The position numbers and the translations under genes were made by a program. The notes beneath the pieces were generated by a model. That model saw only the letters and a program-made list of their open reading frames with translations, made no database searches and was not told the origin of the DNA. Positions 9,308-16,911 of a DNA stretch of 64,000 nucleotides are shown piece after piece. The DNA comes from Candidatus Aenigmatarchaeota archaeon. Its GTDB lineage: Archaea > Aenigmatarchaeota > Aenigmatarchaeia > QMZP01 > QMZT01. The stretch lies in NCBI GenBank assembly GCA_016932735.1, contig JAFGCI010000002.1, positions 173,383 to 237,382 on the forward strand. The letters run 5' to 3'. The stretch's first letter is position 1; each line of letters opens with the position of its first letter.

Positions 9308-9409
9308 AATATCCTGTCGCATTTCTTCAGTTACGGTATTATTTTACATAATCAGAAAATGTTTAAACATATTACGAAAGCTTATTAATCTTTCGGAGAA
9401 TTTTTCAAA

Positions 9410-10447
9410 ATGGTTTATCATGTCAGGATAACTTTAAAAGGAGAATATGAAGATATCTTATCTTTGGATCTGACAAAATATTCATTGCTTAAAAAAATTG
9501 TTAATAAATATCACGATGGAAAGAAATTTACTGTTGGGGGTCATGTAATCAATCCACATAAAATAGAACAAATAAAAATAAATGAAACTGAAGAGACATC
9601 TTCACAAATTATCCCGCAAATTAAAGCTAGAAGAATGAAAAATAAAGTTATCGTTCCAATCAGCGATGAATGGTATGTGACTAAAGAGGGCATCGATGTC
9701 ACGGATAAATTTATAAAAAATCCGCCAGGGAGAAAAAATATTGATGAAAATCTTGAAACTAAGATTCTGGAATATATAAACAGTACTGTGGAAAAAGATA
9801 ATATTGATATTAGAAATCTAAGTTTTAATCATCTCAGAGAGCACTTTAAAGTAGACAAAAAAAGATTAGAAAATGTTTTGGGTCGGTTAGAAAGAGGAGA
9901 TTTAATCTCCGAGAAGGAAAGTGGAATTAAAATATATATACCTTCAGAGGCCCAGTTAAAGCCTGAAGTTAGAAAATTAAAATTAAGAAGCCCATATTAT
10001 TGGGTTTTATATTATTTTTTAGGACTGGGCATAATTTTCATACTTTCCAAATTAATTCCTTCGATTGAAACTCTCATTCTCAATTATCCAAGATTGACAA
10101 ATTCGATTGATAATATAATAAGTATAGGTTTCATTTGGGGATTTTTCTGCCCTATTATGATAGGTCTTATCATAAATAAGGCGTATCAATATTTGTCTTC
10201 AATCATCATTGACAAAACTACATTTAATAAAATAAAATTTAACCGAGCTGCACTTCTAACAATAATCTTCTCCATGGGAGTGTCTTTGATAATATATATA
10301 CTCCTAACGCAATATCTCGGCGAGCAAGTAAACAGCACAGGTATATCTGGTTTCGTTTTTGGAGGAGCAGTGGTAGGTGGTTTATTATGGCAATTCGTCT
10401 TCAGGGGGAAGGACTCCGCAGATTTAAATAAAAAAAGAGGTGTTTAA
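9410..10447 (+). CDS. Unrecognised protein with winged-helix-like middle and four C-terminal TM helices
   Basis: 345 aa, no family recognised. Residues 1-75 look like a small beta-rich domain. Residues 115-190 are Lys-rich and helical and read like a winged helix (NLSFNHLREHFKVDKKRLEN, then a wing-like SEKESGIKIYI). From about residue 195 there are four hydrophobic segments, starting YYWVLYYFLGLGIIFIL and ending near GGAVVGGLLWQFVF. So it may couple a nucleic-acid or protein-binding head to the membrane. It is markedly A+T-rich compared with the flanking genes. The next small membrane gene starts 2 nt after its stop. Function unknown. Confidence 0.7.
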   Translation: MVYHVRITLKGEYEDILSLDLTKYSLLKKIVNKYHDGKKFTVGGHVINPHKIEQIKINETEETSSQIIPQIKARRMKNKVIVPISDEWYVTKEGIDVTDKFIKNPPGRKNIDENLETKILEYINSTVEKDNIDIRNLSFNHLREHFKVDKKRLENVLGRLERGDLISEKESGIKIYIPSEAQLKPEVRKLKLRSPYYWVLYYFLGLGIIFILSKLIPSIETLILNYPRLTNSIDNIISIGFIWGFFCPIMIGLIINKAYQYLSSIIIDKTTFNKIKFNRAALLTIIFSMGVSLIIYILLTQYLGEQVNSTGISGFVFGGAVVGGLLWQFVFRGKDSADLNKKRGV

Positions 10448-10449
10448 TC

Positions 10450-10638
10450 ATGAGTATGAATATAGAAGAAATATTTGCAACCGTTGTTGGTACAATTCTA
10501 ACAGTTTATGTAGCTTTTGTAATTATATCTCAATTGTCTCAGAATACACCGGCTTTTGCCTATTATGGATGGGTACTGTTCTCGGCGTTGATTGTGGGCG
10601 TTGTAGCATTTTTCAAATATGGGCTTTTTAATAAATGA
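10450..10638 (+). CDS. Small two-TM protein
   Basis: 62 aa, no family recognised. Two hydrophobic segments (ATVVGTILTVYVAFVII and WVLFSALIVGVVAFF) separated by a short loop. It starts 2 nt after the upstream membrane protein stop, and a GAGGTG Shine-Dalgarno site lies within the end of that gene, so the two are translationally linked and probably form one unit. Alternative ORF 10440..10631 in another frame is a shadow. Confidence 0.65.
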   Translation: MSMNIEEIFATVVGTILTVYVAFVIISQLSQNTPAFAYYGWVLFSALIVGVVAFFKYGLFNK

Positions 10639-10652
10639 GTCGATAATAGCTT

Positions 10653-12332
10653 CTACATCTCTTCCGGCCCTTCAATCCCGAGAATCCACATGCCGTTGCC
10701 GAGGACCTGCTTTACTGCTTCAATGAGTCCGATGCGCGCTTTCTTAACGTCCTCATCGGCTTTTATTACGGGCACGAACTGGTAGAACTCGTTGAACTTC
10801 GATGCAAGCTCATAGACATAATTAGTTATGATAAGAGGCTTCAGTTCGCGTCCTGCATCTTCGACAATCTGCCCGAACTTTGAGAGATGCCGAAGAAGCG
10901 ATATTTCCTTTTCGTCCTTCAGAAGCGATGCGTCTATCGTTCCCCCCGCTTCCGCTTTTCTTAATAATGAACAAATCCTTGCGTGCGTGTACTGGATATA
11001 CGGGCCTGTCCTTCCCTGCATGTCAAGGGCTTCGTCCCAGTCGAACTTGATGGGCTTGACATTATCGATATTTAGCATTGTGAATTTCATCGCCCCGAAT
11101 GCCACTATTCTTGCGATTTCATCCTTGTTCTCCAAATCAGGATTCCTTTTCTCTATCTCTTCTTTCGCGCGCTTTATCATCTCGTTTTTCAGGTCTTCAT
11201 AGACTATGACGTTCCCGAGGCGGGACGCCATCTTGCCTTCTTTAAGGGTCACCAAACCGTATGAAATATGGATATTATCATCCGGCTTCGAGAACCCGGC
11301 AAGCTCGTAAACTTTGAAAAGCTGCTTGAAATATAATTCATGCTCAGATGCGACAACATAAAGGAATTTATCGACTTTATGATCCTTCTTTTTTATATGA
11401 AGAAGGCCCGCATCCTTGGCTGCATAAAGAGGCGTCCCGTCATTACGCATGAAAACCAGAACGCCAAGGTTGTATTTTTCGAGGTTTGCAATGTAAGCTC
11501 CGTCGCTTTCTTCCAGGATTCCTTTTTCAATAAGCTCTTTGACGACCTTCTTTCCTTCGGCGACAGTCTCGCTTTCCGGATACCATTTCTCAACGCTGAC
11601 GCCTAGCTCATCCTTTATTTTCTTCAAATCGTCATAACATAGGTCACGTATATTTTTCCATAAATCCATAATAGAAGAATCCTTTCTGTCGACCAAACGG
11701 TTTATCTCGGCGACTTCCTCTTTGTATTCTTCCTTTTCTTCGGCCTTCTCGCATGCGCTTGCATAAATTTCCCCTGCCCATTTGCTGAAATCCTCCTTCG
11801 GGATTTCATCTTTATAGAATTTTTTGAAGTACCATAACCACTTTGCTACGTGCGTTCCGACGTCCCCGCTGAAATTGACCGTTATTGTCTTAAAACCGTT
11901 GAACAAAAGAATCCTGTTAATCGCTTCGCCGAAAACTGCGTTCTTAACATGACCTATATGAAACGACTTGAACGGATTCGCCTGAAAAACTTCAAGCAGA
12001 TATGTCAGGCCGCCTTCGCCCTTTCCGTAATCGTTGCCGTCGTTCTTTATGGATTCCAGAATATTTTTACCTAGCTTTTCCCAGTCTGCGAAGAAATTCA
12101 GATAAGGACCAACAGGTTTCACTTCATCAATCATGCCACTTGGCCTTATTTTATCCGCAAGCTCTTTTGCAATATTGACCGGTGATTTTTTCATTTTCTT
12201 TGACAAAGTAAAACACGGAAAGGCAAAATCGCCCATCTTTTCATTTGGTGGTGTTTCTAAAGCTATATCTTTCTCATCTACTTCTTTCTTCAGAATATTC
12301 CTTACGGCTTTTTCAAGTTCGGCTGAAACCAT
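10653..12332 (-). CDS. argS: Arginyl-tRNA synthetase
   Basis: 559 aa from the ATG at 12332 (MVSAELEKAV); the track start at 12371 uses GTG inside the promoter. Class Ia enzyme with the HIGH-equivalent FHIGHVKNAVFG after QANPFKSF, an N-terminal Add1-like domain, and a C-terminal DALR anticodon domain (LRHLSKFGQIVEDAG onward). The KMSKS loop is replaced by GKMASRLGN, common in ArgRS. It has its own promoter with a striking inverted repeat over the TATA element and does not appear to be in an operon. Confidence 0.96.
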   Translation of the reverse strand: MVSAELEKAVRNILKKEVDEKDIALETPPNEKMGDFAFPCFTLSKKMKKSPVNIAKELADKIRPSGMIDEVKPVGPYLNFFADWEKLGKNILESIKNDGNDYGKGEGGLTYLLEVFQANPFKSFHIGHVKNAVFGEAINRILLFNGFKTITVNFSGDVGTHVAKWLWYFKKFYKDEIPKEDFSKWAGEIYASACEKAEEKEEYKEEVAEINRLVDRKDSSIMDLWKNIRDLCYDDLKKIKDELGVSVEKWYPESETVAEGKKVVKELIEKGILEESDGAYIANLEKYNLGVLVFMRNDGTPLYAAKDAGLLHIKKKDHKVDKFLYVVASEHELYFKQLFKVYELAGFSKPDDNIHISYGLVTLKEGKMASRLGNVIVYEDLKNEMIKRAKEEIEKRNPDLENKDEIARIVAFGAMKFTMLNIDNVKPIKFDWDEALDMQGRTGPYIQYTHARICSLLRKAEAGGTIDASLLKDEKEISLLRHLSKFGQIVEDAGRELKPLIITNYVYELASKFNEFYQFVPVIKADEDVKKARIGLIEAVKQVLGNGMWILGIEGPEEM

Positions 12333-12365
12333 ATCAAAACCTTTGTAATTAAGATATATAATCAC

Positions 12366-12390
12366 CGACACAATTAAATTTAATGTGTCG
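12366..12390. promoter_or_regulatory. Inverted repeat centred on the argS TATA element
   Basis: The arms CGACACA and TGTGTCG enclose the A/T-rich palindrome TTAAATTTAA, which sits 35-45 nt upstream of the argS ATG and is the best TATA candidate. A dimeric repressor bound here would block TBP. The symmetry is seen directly; the function is inference. Confidence 0.45.
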
Positions 12391-12442
12391 TTGAAATATA
12401 GTGAACGACCGGATTCTAAAAGATATACCCTTCACTATAAAT

Positions 12443-12964
12443 TCATCTTCTTTTGAGTTTATCGTTCCACTGCAGCCAGACAATCCATATCAATATTACG
12501 AGAACTACCAGAAAGGCTTTCCAGAAATAATCATGCAAAGCCATCGCGAAATCATAACTTATGAATTGCTCTGTCCAGACGATGTAGAATATCCTTGCCA
12601 GATTTCCTATCCATAAGACTATGGAACCGGCAAACATTCCAAGAAATCTTCTTTTGACGGAGATTGCCGGGACCGCTATCATGAGAGCTATAAGAAGCCA
12701 TATAGATTTCCATGGTGTGCAGTCCTCTGAAATTGCAAAAGTGAATTCATGTGTTTTACTAATAGTAATGAAGAAACCTTCCCTTGCCGGGCTGAAGCCG
12801 GCAATATTAAAAATCAGAAATGACTGTCCTGTTACAGCTTCCTGCAGCGGGTATAATGATATGCCAAAATGCAGAACCATGTATATAGGGAAGACGAGAA
12901 TAATCATTTTGATTAGGAATATGAGAACAGAAAGCATTTCTTTCTGTTTTTTGGTCAGCTTCAT
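12443..12964 (-). CDS. Archaeosortase/exosortase family transpeptidase
   Basis: 173 aa with about five TM helices. The family triad is visible: Cys in AISEDCTPWKSIWLL, Arg in IGNLARIFYIVW, and His in ALHDYFWK. Archaeosortases cleave C-terminal sorting tails of surface proteins and attach the rest to a lipid or other anchor. This is a short, minimal version. No protein in the window ends in a clear PGF/PEF-type tail, so its substrates are probably elsewhere. It ends the TatD-NYN-small proteins run. Confidence 0.85.
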   Translation of the reverse strand: MKLTKKQKEMLSVLIFLIKMIILVFPIYMVLHFGISLYPLQEAVTGQSFLIFNIAGFSPAREGFFITISKTHEFTFAISEDCTPWKSIWLLIALMIAVPAISVKRRFLGMFAGSIVLWIGNLARIFYIVWTEQFISYDFAMALHDYFWKAFLVVLVILIWIVWLQWNDKLKRR

Positions 12965-12998
12965 ACTTATTATTTGTCTGCCCTGTTTTTAATGAAGA

Positions 12999-13277
12999 TT
13001 AATTGGATTGGGGCTGATTATATAATTCCTTGCTCTTCATTATTGCTTTTGTTTCCTCAAGGTCAATCTCTGTTTCTTTCGTCAGTCTGGCAACATCAAC
13101 ACGTCCCAGACGCTGTTCTTCCAGACTCCTTATATTAAGCTCTATCTGGTCCATTTTTTTAAGGACGTTGGTCCTCAGGGGCTCTTTTAACTTAAGGGCT
13201 TTCTCCCTTTCCCTGTCCCATTTTTTCCTGAGTTTTCTTATCTTTCTTCTATGTCCGAAAAGCCCTGAAAATAACAA
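12999..13277 (-). CDS. Small basic coiled-coil protein
   Basis: 92 aa, no family recognised. It is highly charged, with a basic N-terminal patch (GHRRKIRKLRKKWDRERE) followed by heptad-like helix that continues to residue ~80. No membrane segment. It starts 4 nt after the stop of the two-TM gene, so the two are translated together; it may be a cytoplasmic partner of that protein. Confidence 0.6.
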   Translation of the reverse strand: MLFSGLFGHRRKIRKLRKKWDREREKALKLKEPLRTNVLKKMDQIELNIRSLEEQRLGRVDVARLTKETEIDLEETKAIMKSKELYNQPQSN

Positions 13278-13281
13278 CCAA

Positions 13282-13572
13282 TCACCGTCTTTTAACAGCT
13301 CCTTTAGTTATGACTTCTTTCACTTTTGGACCTTTCATGCCGGCAGATCTAAAGAGTTCATTCTCAAGGTATTCCCTGCTTTCGACATATATCTCCCTTG
13401 CTTTGTACTCAAATATAGAGAGGGCCAGAAGAACGGCAATCGTAAGTGTTATTGCCATGTTATTTGCATGAATTATCCCCATAACAAGCCCGAGCATGGA
13501 GAATCCGACCATTATTGAAACGACTAATGACAGACTATTCCATTCATTTACAAGTGTTGAATATTTCGTCAT
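13282..13572 (-). CDS. Small two-TM protein
   Basis: 96 aa, no family recognised. Two hydrophobic segments (LVVSIMVGFSMLGLVMGII and AITLTIAVLLALSIFEY) followed by a charged C-terminal tail that is probably cytoplasmic. It lies between the NYN RNase and the coiled-coil protein in a five-gene minus-strand run ending at the archaeosortase. Confidence 0.6.
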   Translation of the reverse strand: MTKYSTLVNEWNSLSLVVSIMVGFSMLGLVMGIIHANNMAITLTIAVLLALSIFEYKAREIYVESREYLENELFRSAGMKGPKVKEVITKGAVKRR

Positions 13573-13602
13573 GAGAGCACTTTGTTCCTTAATGAAATCA
13601 CC

Positions 13603-14169
13603 TCACTGTCCTTTATTTAAATTGGCATTATTATTAGTAATTGTGTTATTGGCAGTGTTCCTGTTATTATTGCTGTTAAATCTTCTAATGGGCCTTCCGC
13701 CGGTTGTATTGTGATTCGGAAGAAGCTCTACAAAATCGGCTGCATTCTGCAGGGCTTTTGAGAAGCCTGGTTTTGTTCCGACTGAAAAAAATATTTTACC
13801 CTGTCTCTTTATAGCCTGCACAGCCGGCAGGTAATCCGCGTCCCTTGATACTATACATACTATATCTATGTTTTCATCGTATGCCGCTTCAACAGCAGCA
13901 ACGGCAACCGAAACATCAACATCAGCATCTATCTCCCCGGCAAGCATGACTCTTGTTTCCAGTCCTTCATTGCCTACGGCCTCAATTAGTTTTTCAGGAG
14001 CGTGCTGATTCAGGAAAACCTGACCCGTGATGACCCTTCCGTAATTCTTGACAATTCTCATAAGGTCGTCCAAATCGACTCCAAATTCTTTTCTAAGAAT
14101 ATTGGGCCCATCAACGAACATTGCGATGTTCCTGTCGGTGCCTTTTCTCACTTTTTTACCAAACAACAT
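13603..14169 (-). CDS. NYN-domain (LabA/DUF88-like) putative RNase
   Basis: 188 aa from ATG 14169; GGTGATACCA just upstream is the SD site, and the track's GTG start lies inside it. The NYN/PIN-like fold shows in MFVDGPNILRKEF with the first catalytic Asp, a central GEIDADVDVSVAV segment and VSRDADYLPAV with the last acidic residues. The C-terminal ~35 residues are a low-complexity Asn-rich tail. LabA-like proteins are RNases or RNA-binding factors. Downstream of TatD on the same strand. Confidence 0.88.
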   Translation of the reverse strand: MLFGKKVRKGTDRNIAMFVDGPNILRKEFGVDLDDLMRIVKNYGRVITGQVFLNQHAPEKLIEAVGNEGLETRVMLAGEIDADVDVSVAVAAVEAAYDENIDIVCIVSRDADYLPAVQAIKRQGKIFFSVGTKPGFSKALQNAADFVELLPNHNTTGGRPIRRFNSNNNRNTANNTITNNNANLNKGQ

Positions 14170-14220
14170 TGGTATCACCTATTCTATATTTTGTTAGAAC
14201 TAGTATATTACTTAAACTAT

Positions 14221-14988
14221 TTATTTGGTTAATAGAGGCAGAGAAAAGAATTTTATAGCATTTATGGCCGCAGCTTCCATTATTTCAGATTCTGAAACCT
14301 TTCTTATTTCCGCCATTTTTTTCGCTGTCAGCTTAATGTTCCACGGATAATTTCTCGGGTCTTCTTCTCTGTTTGGAGAAAGGAATGGAGCGTCCGTCTC
14401 AAGAGTGAACTGCTCGATCGGAACGTCTCTTGCAACCTTGCGTATGGTTTTTGAAAAGAGAAGACCGGTTGAAATTGATATATAATAACCTTCATCCGTT
14501 ATCTCTTTTGCAAGCTCATTCTTTCCGGTAAAGCAATGAAAAATAACTTTCTTCATTCCGTGCTCCTTAACAATCTCAAAGCATTCCCTCTCGGCATCCC
14601 ATGTATGAAGAAGCAGGGGAAGTTTGGTTTCCTTTGCGAGTTCTATGAACTCGAGAAATATTTCTTTCTGTTTCTCCCTTTTGGAAGAATCGGATTCCCA
14701 GTGGAAATCAAGTCCGACCTCGCCTATTCCGACAATCCTTTCCTTATTTTCCCTGATGAGGGCTATTACATCTTTGTAATTCTCTCCTCCGTCTGTCGGA
14801 TGGAAGCCAAGCGTCGGGAAAAGGAATCCTTTGTATTTATCACAGAATTCAAGAGCTTCAATGCCCTCGTCAAGCCTTGCTGTTCCGACAATAACTGCTT
14901 TCATGCCTTCTTCGGCCGAACGCTTTGCGACCATGTCCTTATCATTCCCGAAATCCTCAAAACAAAGATGGGCATGAACGTCTATCAT
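14221..14988 (-). CDS. TatD family metal-dependent hydrolase
   Basis: 255 aa. Amidohydrolase-like metal ligands: HAHL at the N-terminus, GEVGLDFHW, LLLHTWDA, IFHCFTG and ETDAPFLSP near the C-terminus. Family members are 3'-5' DNA/RNA exonucleases with roles in DNA repair and RNA quality control. First gene of a five-gene run with the NYN RNase, two small proteins and the archaeosortase, all minus strand with short gaps. Confidence 0.93.
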   Translation of the reverse strand: MIDVHAHLCFEDFGNDKDMVAKRSAEEGMKAVIVGTARLDEGIEALEFCDKYKGFLFPTLGFHPTDGGENYKDVIALIRENKERIVGIGEVGLDFHWESDSSKREKQKEIFLEFIELAKETKLPLLLHTWDAERECFEIVKEHGMKKVIFHCFTGKNELAKEITDEGYYISISTGLLFSKTIRKVARDVPIEQFTLETDAPFLSPNREEDPRNYPWNIKLTAKKMAEIRKVSESEIMEAAAINAIKFFSLPLLTK

Positions 14989-15011
14989 GCCTAAACATTG
15001 GAATCAAATGT

Positions 15012-15021
15012 ATTTATAAGC
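15012..15021 (+). promoter_or_regulatory. TATA box of the thr leader-thrS transcript
   Basis: ATTTATAAG is centred about 26 nt before the ATG of the 14-codon Thr-rich ORF at 15043. Archaeal RNA polymerase would start within a few nt of that ATG, so the leader ORF would be the first element of a nearly leaderless mRNA. A weaker alternative, CTATATAG at about 15138-15145, could serve as a second promoter closer to thrS. Confidence 0.6.
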
Positions 15022-15042
15022 CTTCACTTTCAAGAATAATTT

Positions 15043-15087
15043 ATGTTTACCAGCACGACAACAACGGGAACGACAGGTTCTTGTTAG
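15043..15087 (+). CDS. Threonine-rich leader peptide upstream of thrS
   Basis: A 14-codon ORF translating as MFTSTTTTGTTGSC then TAG. Seven of 14 residues are Thr, including four consecutive Thr codons (ACG ACA ACA ACG) and a further pair. It starts about 26 nt after a good TATA box and ends 95 nt before the threonyl-tRNA synthetase gene. Its Thr codons form the 5' arm of a stem-loop. The layout is that of a bacterial amino-acid attenuator leader, which I do not know to be described in archaea. The ORF is certain as sequence; translation and regulation are inference. Confidence 0.6.
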   Translation: MFTSTTTTGTTGSC

Positions 15088-15132
15088 TCGGGAATATGCT
15101 GGGGCTTGTTTTGTTTTGATTTTCGCCCCAGC
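15056..15132 (+). promoter_or_regulatory. Two consecutive RNA hairpins in the thrS leader (attenuator-like)
   Basis: Hairpin 1: CGACAACAA (15056-15064) pairs with TTGTT-A-GTCG (15081-15090, one bulged A), and inside it GAAC (15068-71) pairs with GTTC (15077-80). Its 5' arm is the Thr codon run. Hairpin 2: GCTGGGGC (15098-15105) pairs perfectly with GCCCCAGC (15125-15132) around a loop of almost only T and G, TTGTTTTGTTTTGATTTTC. Archaeal terminators are T-tracts, so the loop is a candidate termination site. A ribosome stalled on Thr codons would melt hairpin 1. Confidence 0.55.
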
Positions 15133-15182
15133 CAAAGCTATATAGTCCATAGGTTAAATAAAAATCAAAGGAGTGTGGGAAA

Positions 15183-16898
15183 ATGAAGATACTAATGCTT
15201 CACTCGGATCACATCGAATGGGAGCCGAAGAAAAAAGCAATAAAATCTGCTGAAGAAGTTGAGAAAGGCGTCAGCAGGATGGAGGAAGCTCTGGTCGTGT
15301 TCTCGGCCGTTGAGAAGGTCGATGAGCCAAATCCGCAGAGCTGTGTAGAAAAGACTGTTGAAAGCATTGTAAAAAATACTGAACAGCTTAAAGTTGAGAA
15401 TATTGTAGTATATCCTTATGCTCACCTATCATCTTCATTATCAAACCCGGCAGTAGCTCTCGAAGTTCTTAAAGGAATTGAGAAAGCGCTAAAAGAAAAG
15501 GGATTCAATGTCAAGAGAGCTCCGTTTGGCTGGTACAAGGCCTTCGAAGTGAAGTGTAAAGGCCATCCGCTCTCGGAACTTAGCAGGGAAATACTTCCTG
15601 AAGGTGTAAAGAAAGAAGAGAAATCATCAGTTCCCGAAGAGGTTTACGACCCTAAAAAACTTCTGAGAGAAGTCTCGAAATCGAAACTTGACAGGGAGCT
15701 TCTAAAGGATAATGACCATCGCATAATCGGCCAGAAAATGGACTTATTCAGTTTTAGTGATGTCGCTCCTGGAATGGTCTTCTGGCACAACAACGGACTT
15801 ATTATTTACAACGAGCTAGTCGATTTCTGGAGAGAAGAGCACAGAAAAGCGGGTTATCAGGAAATATCAACCCCAATGATTCTTGATAAGAAACTATGGC
15901 AGATATCGGGCCACTGGGAAAAGTACAGGGACAACATCTTCCTCACAAAATATGAAGGAAGAGAATTTGCAGTGAAGCCAATGAACTGCCCAGGCGGAAT
16001 GATGGTATACAAGTCAAGCCGCAAATCATACAGGGACCTTCCGCTCCGTGTCGGAGAGCTTGGAGTCGTTCATCGTCAGGAGTTATCAGGAGTCCTGACT
16101 GGTCTATTCCGCGTCATAAAATTCACTCAGGATGATGCACATATATTCTGCACAGAAGAGCAGCTTGAGGATGAAATCAAGGCAATCATGAACCTGACCG
16201 ACAGCTTCTACAGAAAATTCGGTTTCGATTATCACATGGAACTGTCAACCCGTCCTGAAAAAAGGATAGGCGACGATGCTCTTTGGGATAAGGCTGAAGG
16301 CATACTCAAAAATGTGCTTGATTCGACTGGATCCAAATTCAAGGTCAATGAAGGGGACGGTGCATTCTACGGACCTAAAATAGATTTCCATATAAAGGAT
16401 TCTCTTGGAAGGACATGGCAGTGCGCAACTGTGCAGCTCGATTTCGCGATGCCCGAAAGATTCGAACTGGAATACACCGGCGATGACAATGCACAGCATA
16501 GGCCGGTAATGCTTCACCGGGTCGTCTATGGGTCGCTTGAAAGATTTATCGGCATCCTTTTAGAACACCTGAACGGAAACCTTCCGATATGGCTTTCACC
16601 GGTCCAGGCAAGGGTCATCTCATTCACCGAAAGAAACGAGGAATTGGCAAAAAAAATACAGAAGATGCTTTCAGATAATGGCATAAGAACTGATATAGAC
16701 ATAGGAAGCAACACTGTCGAATACAAGGTTCGCGATGCCGAGATACAGAGGATTCCTTACATAATCGTAATGGGCGATAAGGAAGAAGAGAAAGGAACAA
16801 TAGCGCTACGAACCCGTGGACAGAAGAAGGTTGAGTTCGGCATGAAACCGGAGGACTTCCTAAAGAAGATAACAGAAGAGATTAAGGAGAGGAAATAA
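15183..16898 (+). CDS. thrS: Threonyl-tRNA synthetase, archaeal type
   Basis: 571 aa. Residues 1-~140 (MKILMLHSDHIEWEPKKKA) form the archaeal D-aminoacyl-tRNA-deacylase-like editing domain rather than the bacterial TGS plus N2 domains. The class II core spans about 190-460 with the zinc site around NCPGGMMVYK and motif 3 near HRVVYGSLERF. A C-terminal anticodon-binding domain follows. It is preceded by an AGGAG Shine-Dalgarno, unusual for first genes here and consistent with a long upstream leader. The leader carries the Thr-rich ORF and hairpins described separately. Confidence 0.97.
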   Translation: MKILMLHSDHIEWEPKKKAIKSAEEVEKGVSRMEEALVVFSAVEKVDEPNPQSCVEKTVESIVKNTEQLKVENIVVYPYAHLSSSLSNPAVALEVLKGIEKALKEKGFNVKRAPFGWYKAFEVKCKGHPLSELSREILPEGVKKEEKSSVPEEVYDPKKLLREVSKSKLDRELLKDNDHRIIGQKMDLFSFSDVAPGMVFWHNNGLIIYNELVDFWREEHRKAGYQEISTPMILDKKLWQISGHWEKYRDNIFLTKYEGREFAVKPMNCPGGMMVYKSSRKSYRDLPLRVGELGVVHRQELSGVLTGLFRVIKFTQDDAHIFCTEEQLEDEIKAIMNLTDSFYRKFGFDYHMELSTRPEKRIGDDALWDKAEGILKNVLDSTGSKFKVNEGDGAFYGPKIDFHIKDSLGRTWQCATVQLDFAMPERFELEYTGDDNAQHRPVMLHRVVYGSLERFIGILLEHLNGNLPIWLSPVQARVISFTERNEELAKKIQKMLSDNGIRTDIDIGSNTVEYKVRDAEIQRIPYIIVMGDKEEEKGTIALRTRGQKKVEFGMKPEDFLKKITEEIKERK

Positions 16899-16910
16899 TT
16901 CCTCCTTTCT
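16889..16910. terminator. Hairpin plus T-rich tract between convergent thrS and beta-propeller genes
   Basis: GAGGAA-ATAA-TTCCTC is a perfect 6-bp hairpin that includes the thrS stop codon, followed by CTTTCTTTT. It lies exactly between two convergent genes, so it is probably the end of the thrS transcript. Confidence 0.4.
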
Positions 16911-16911
16911 T

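Noticed and set aside
15040-15183. T-box riboswitch upstream of thrS
   Set aside because: No T-box sequence or specifier-loop architecture; T-boxes are bacterial. The Thr-rich ORF explains the features better.
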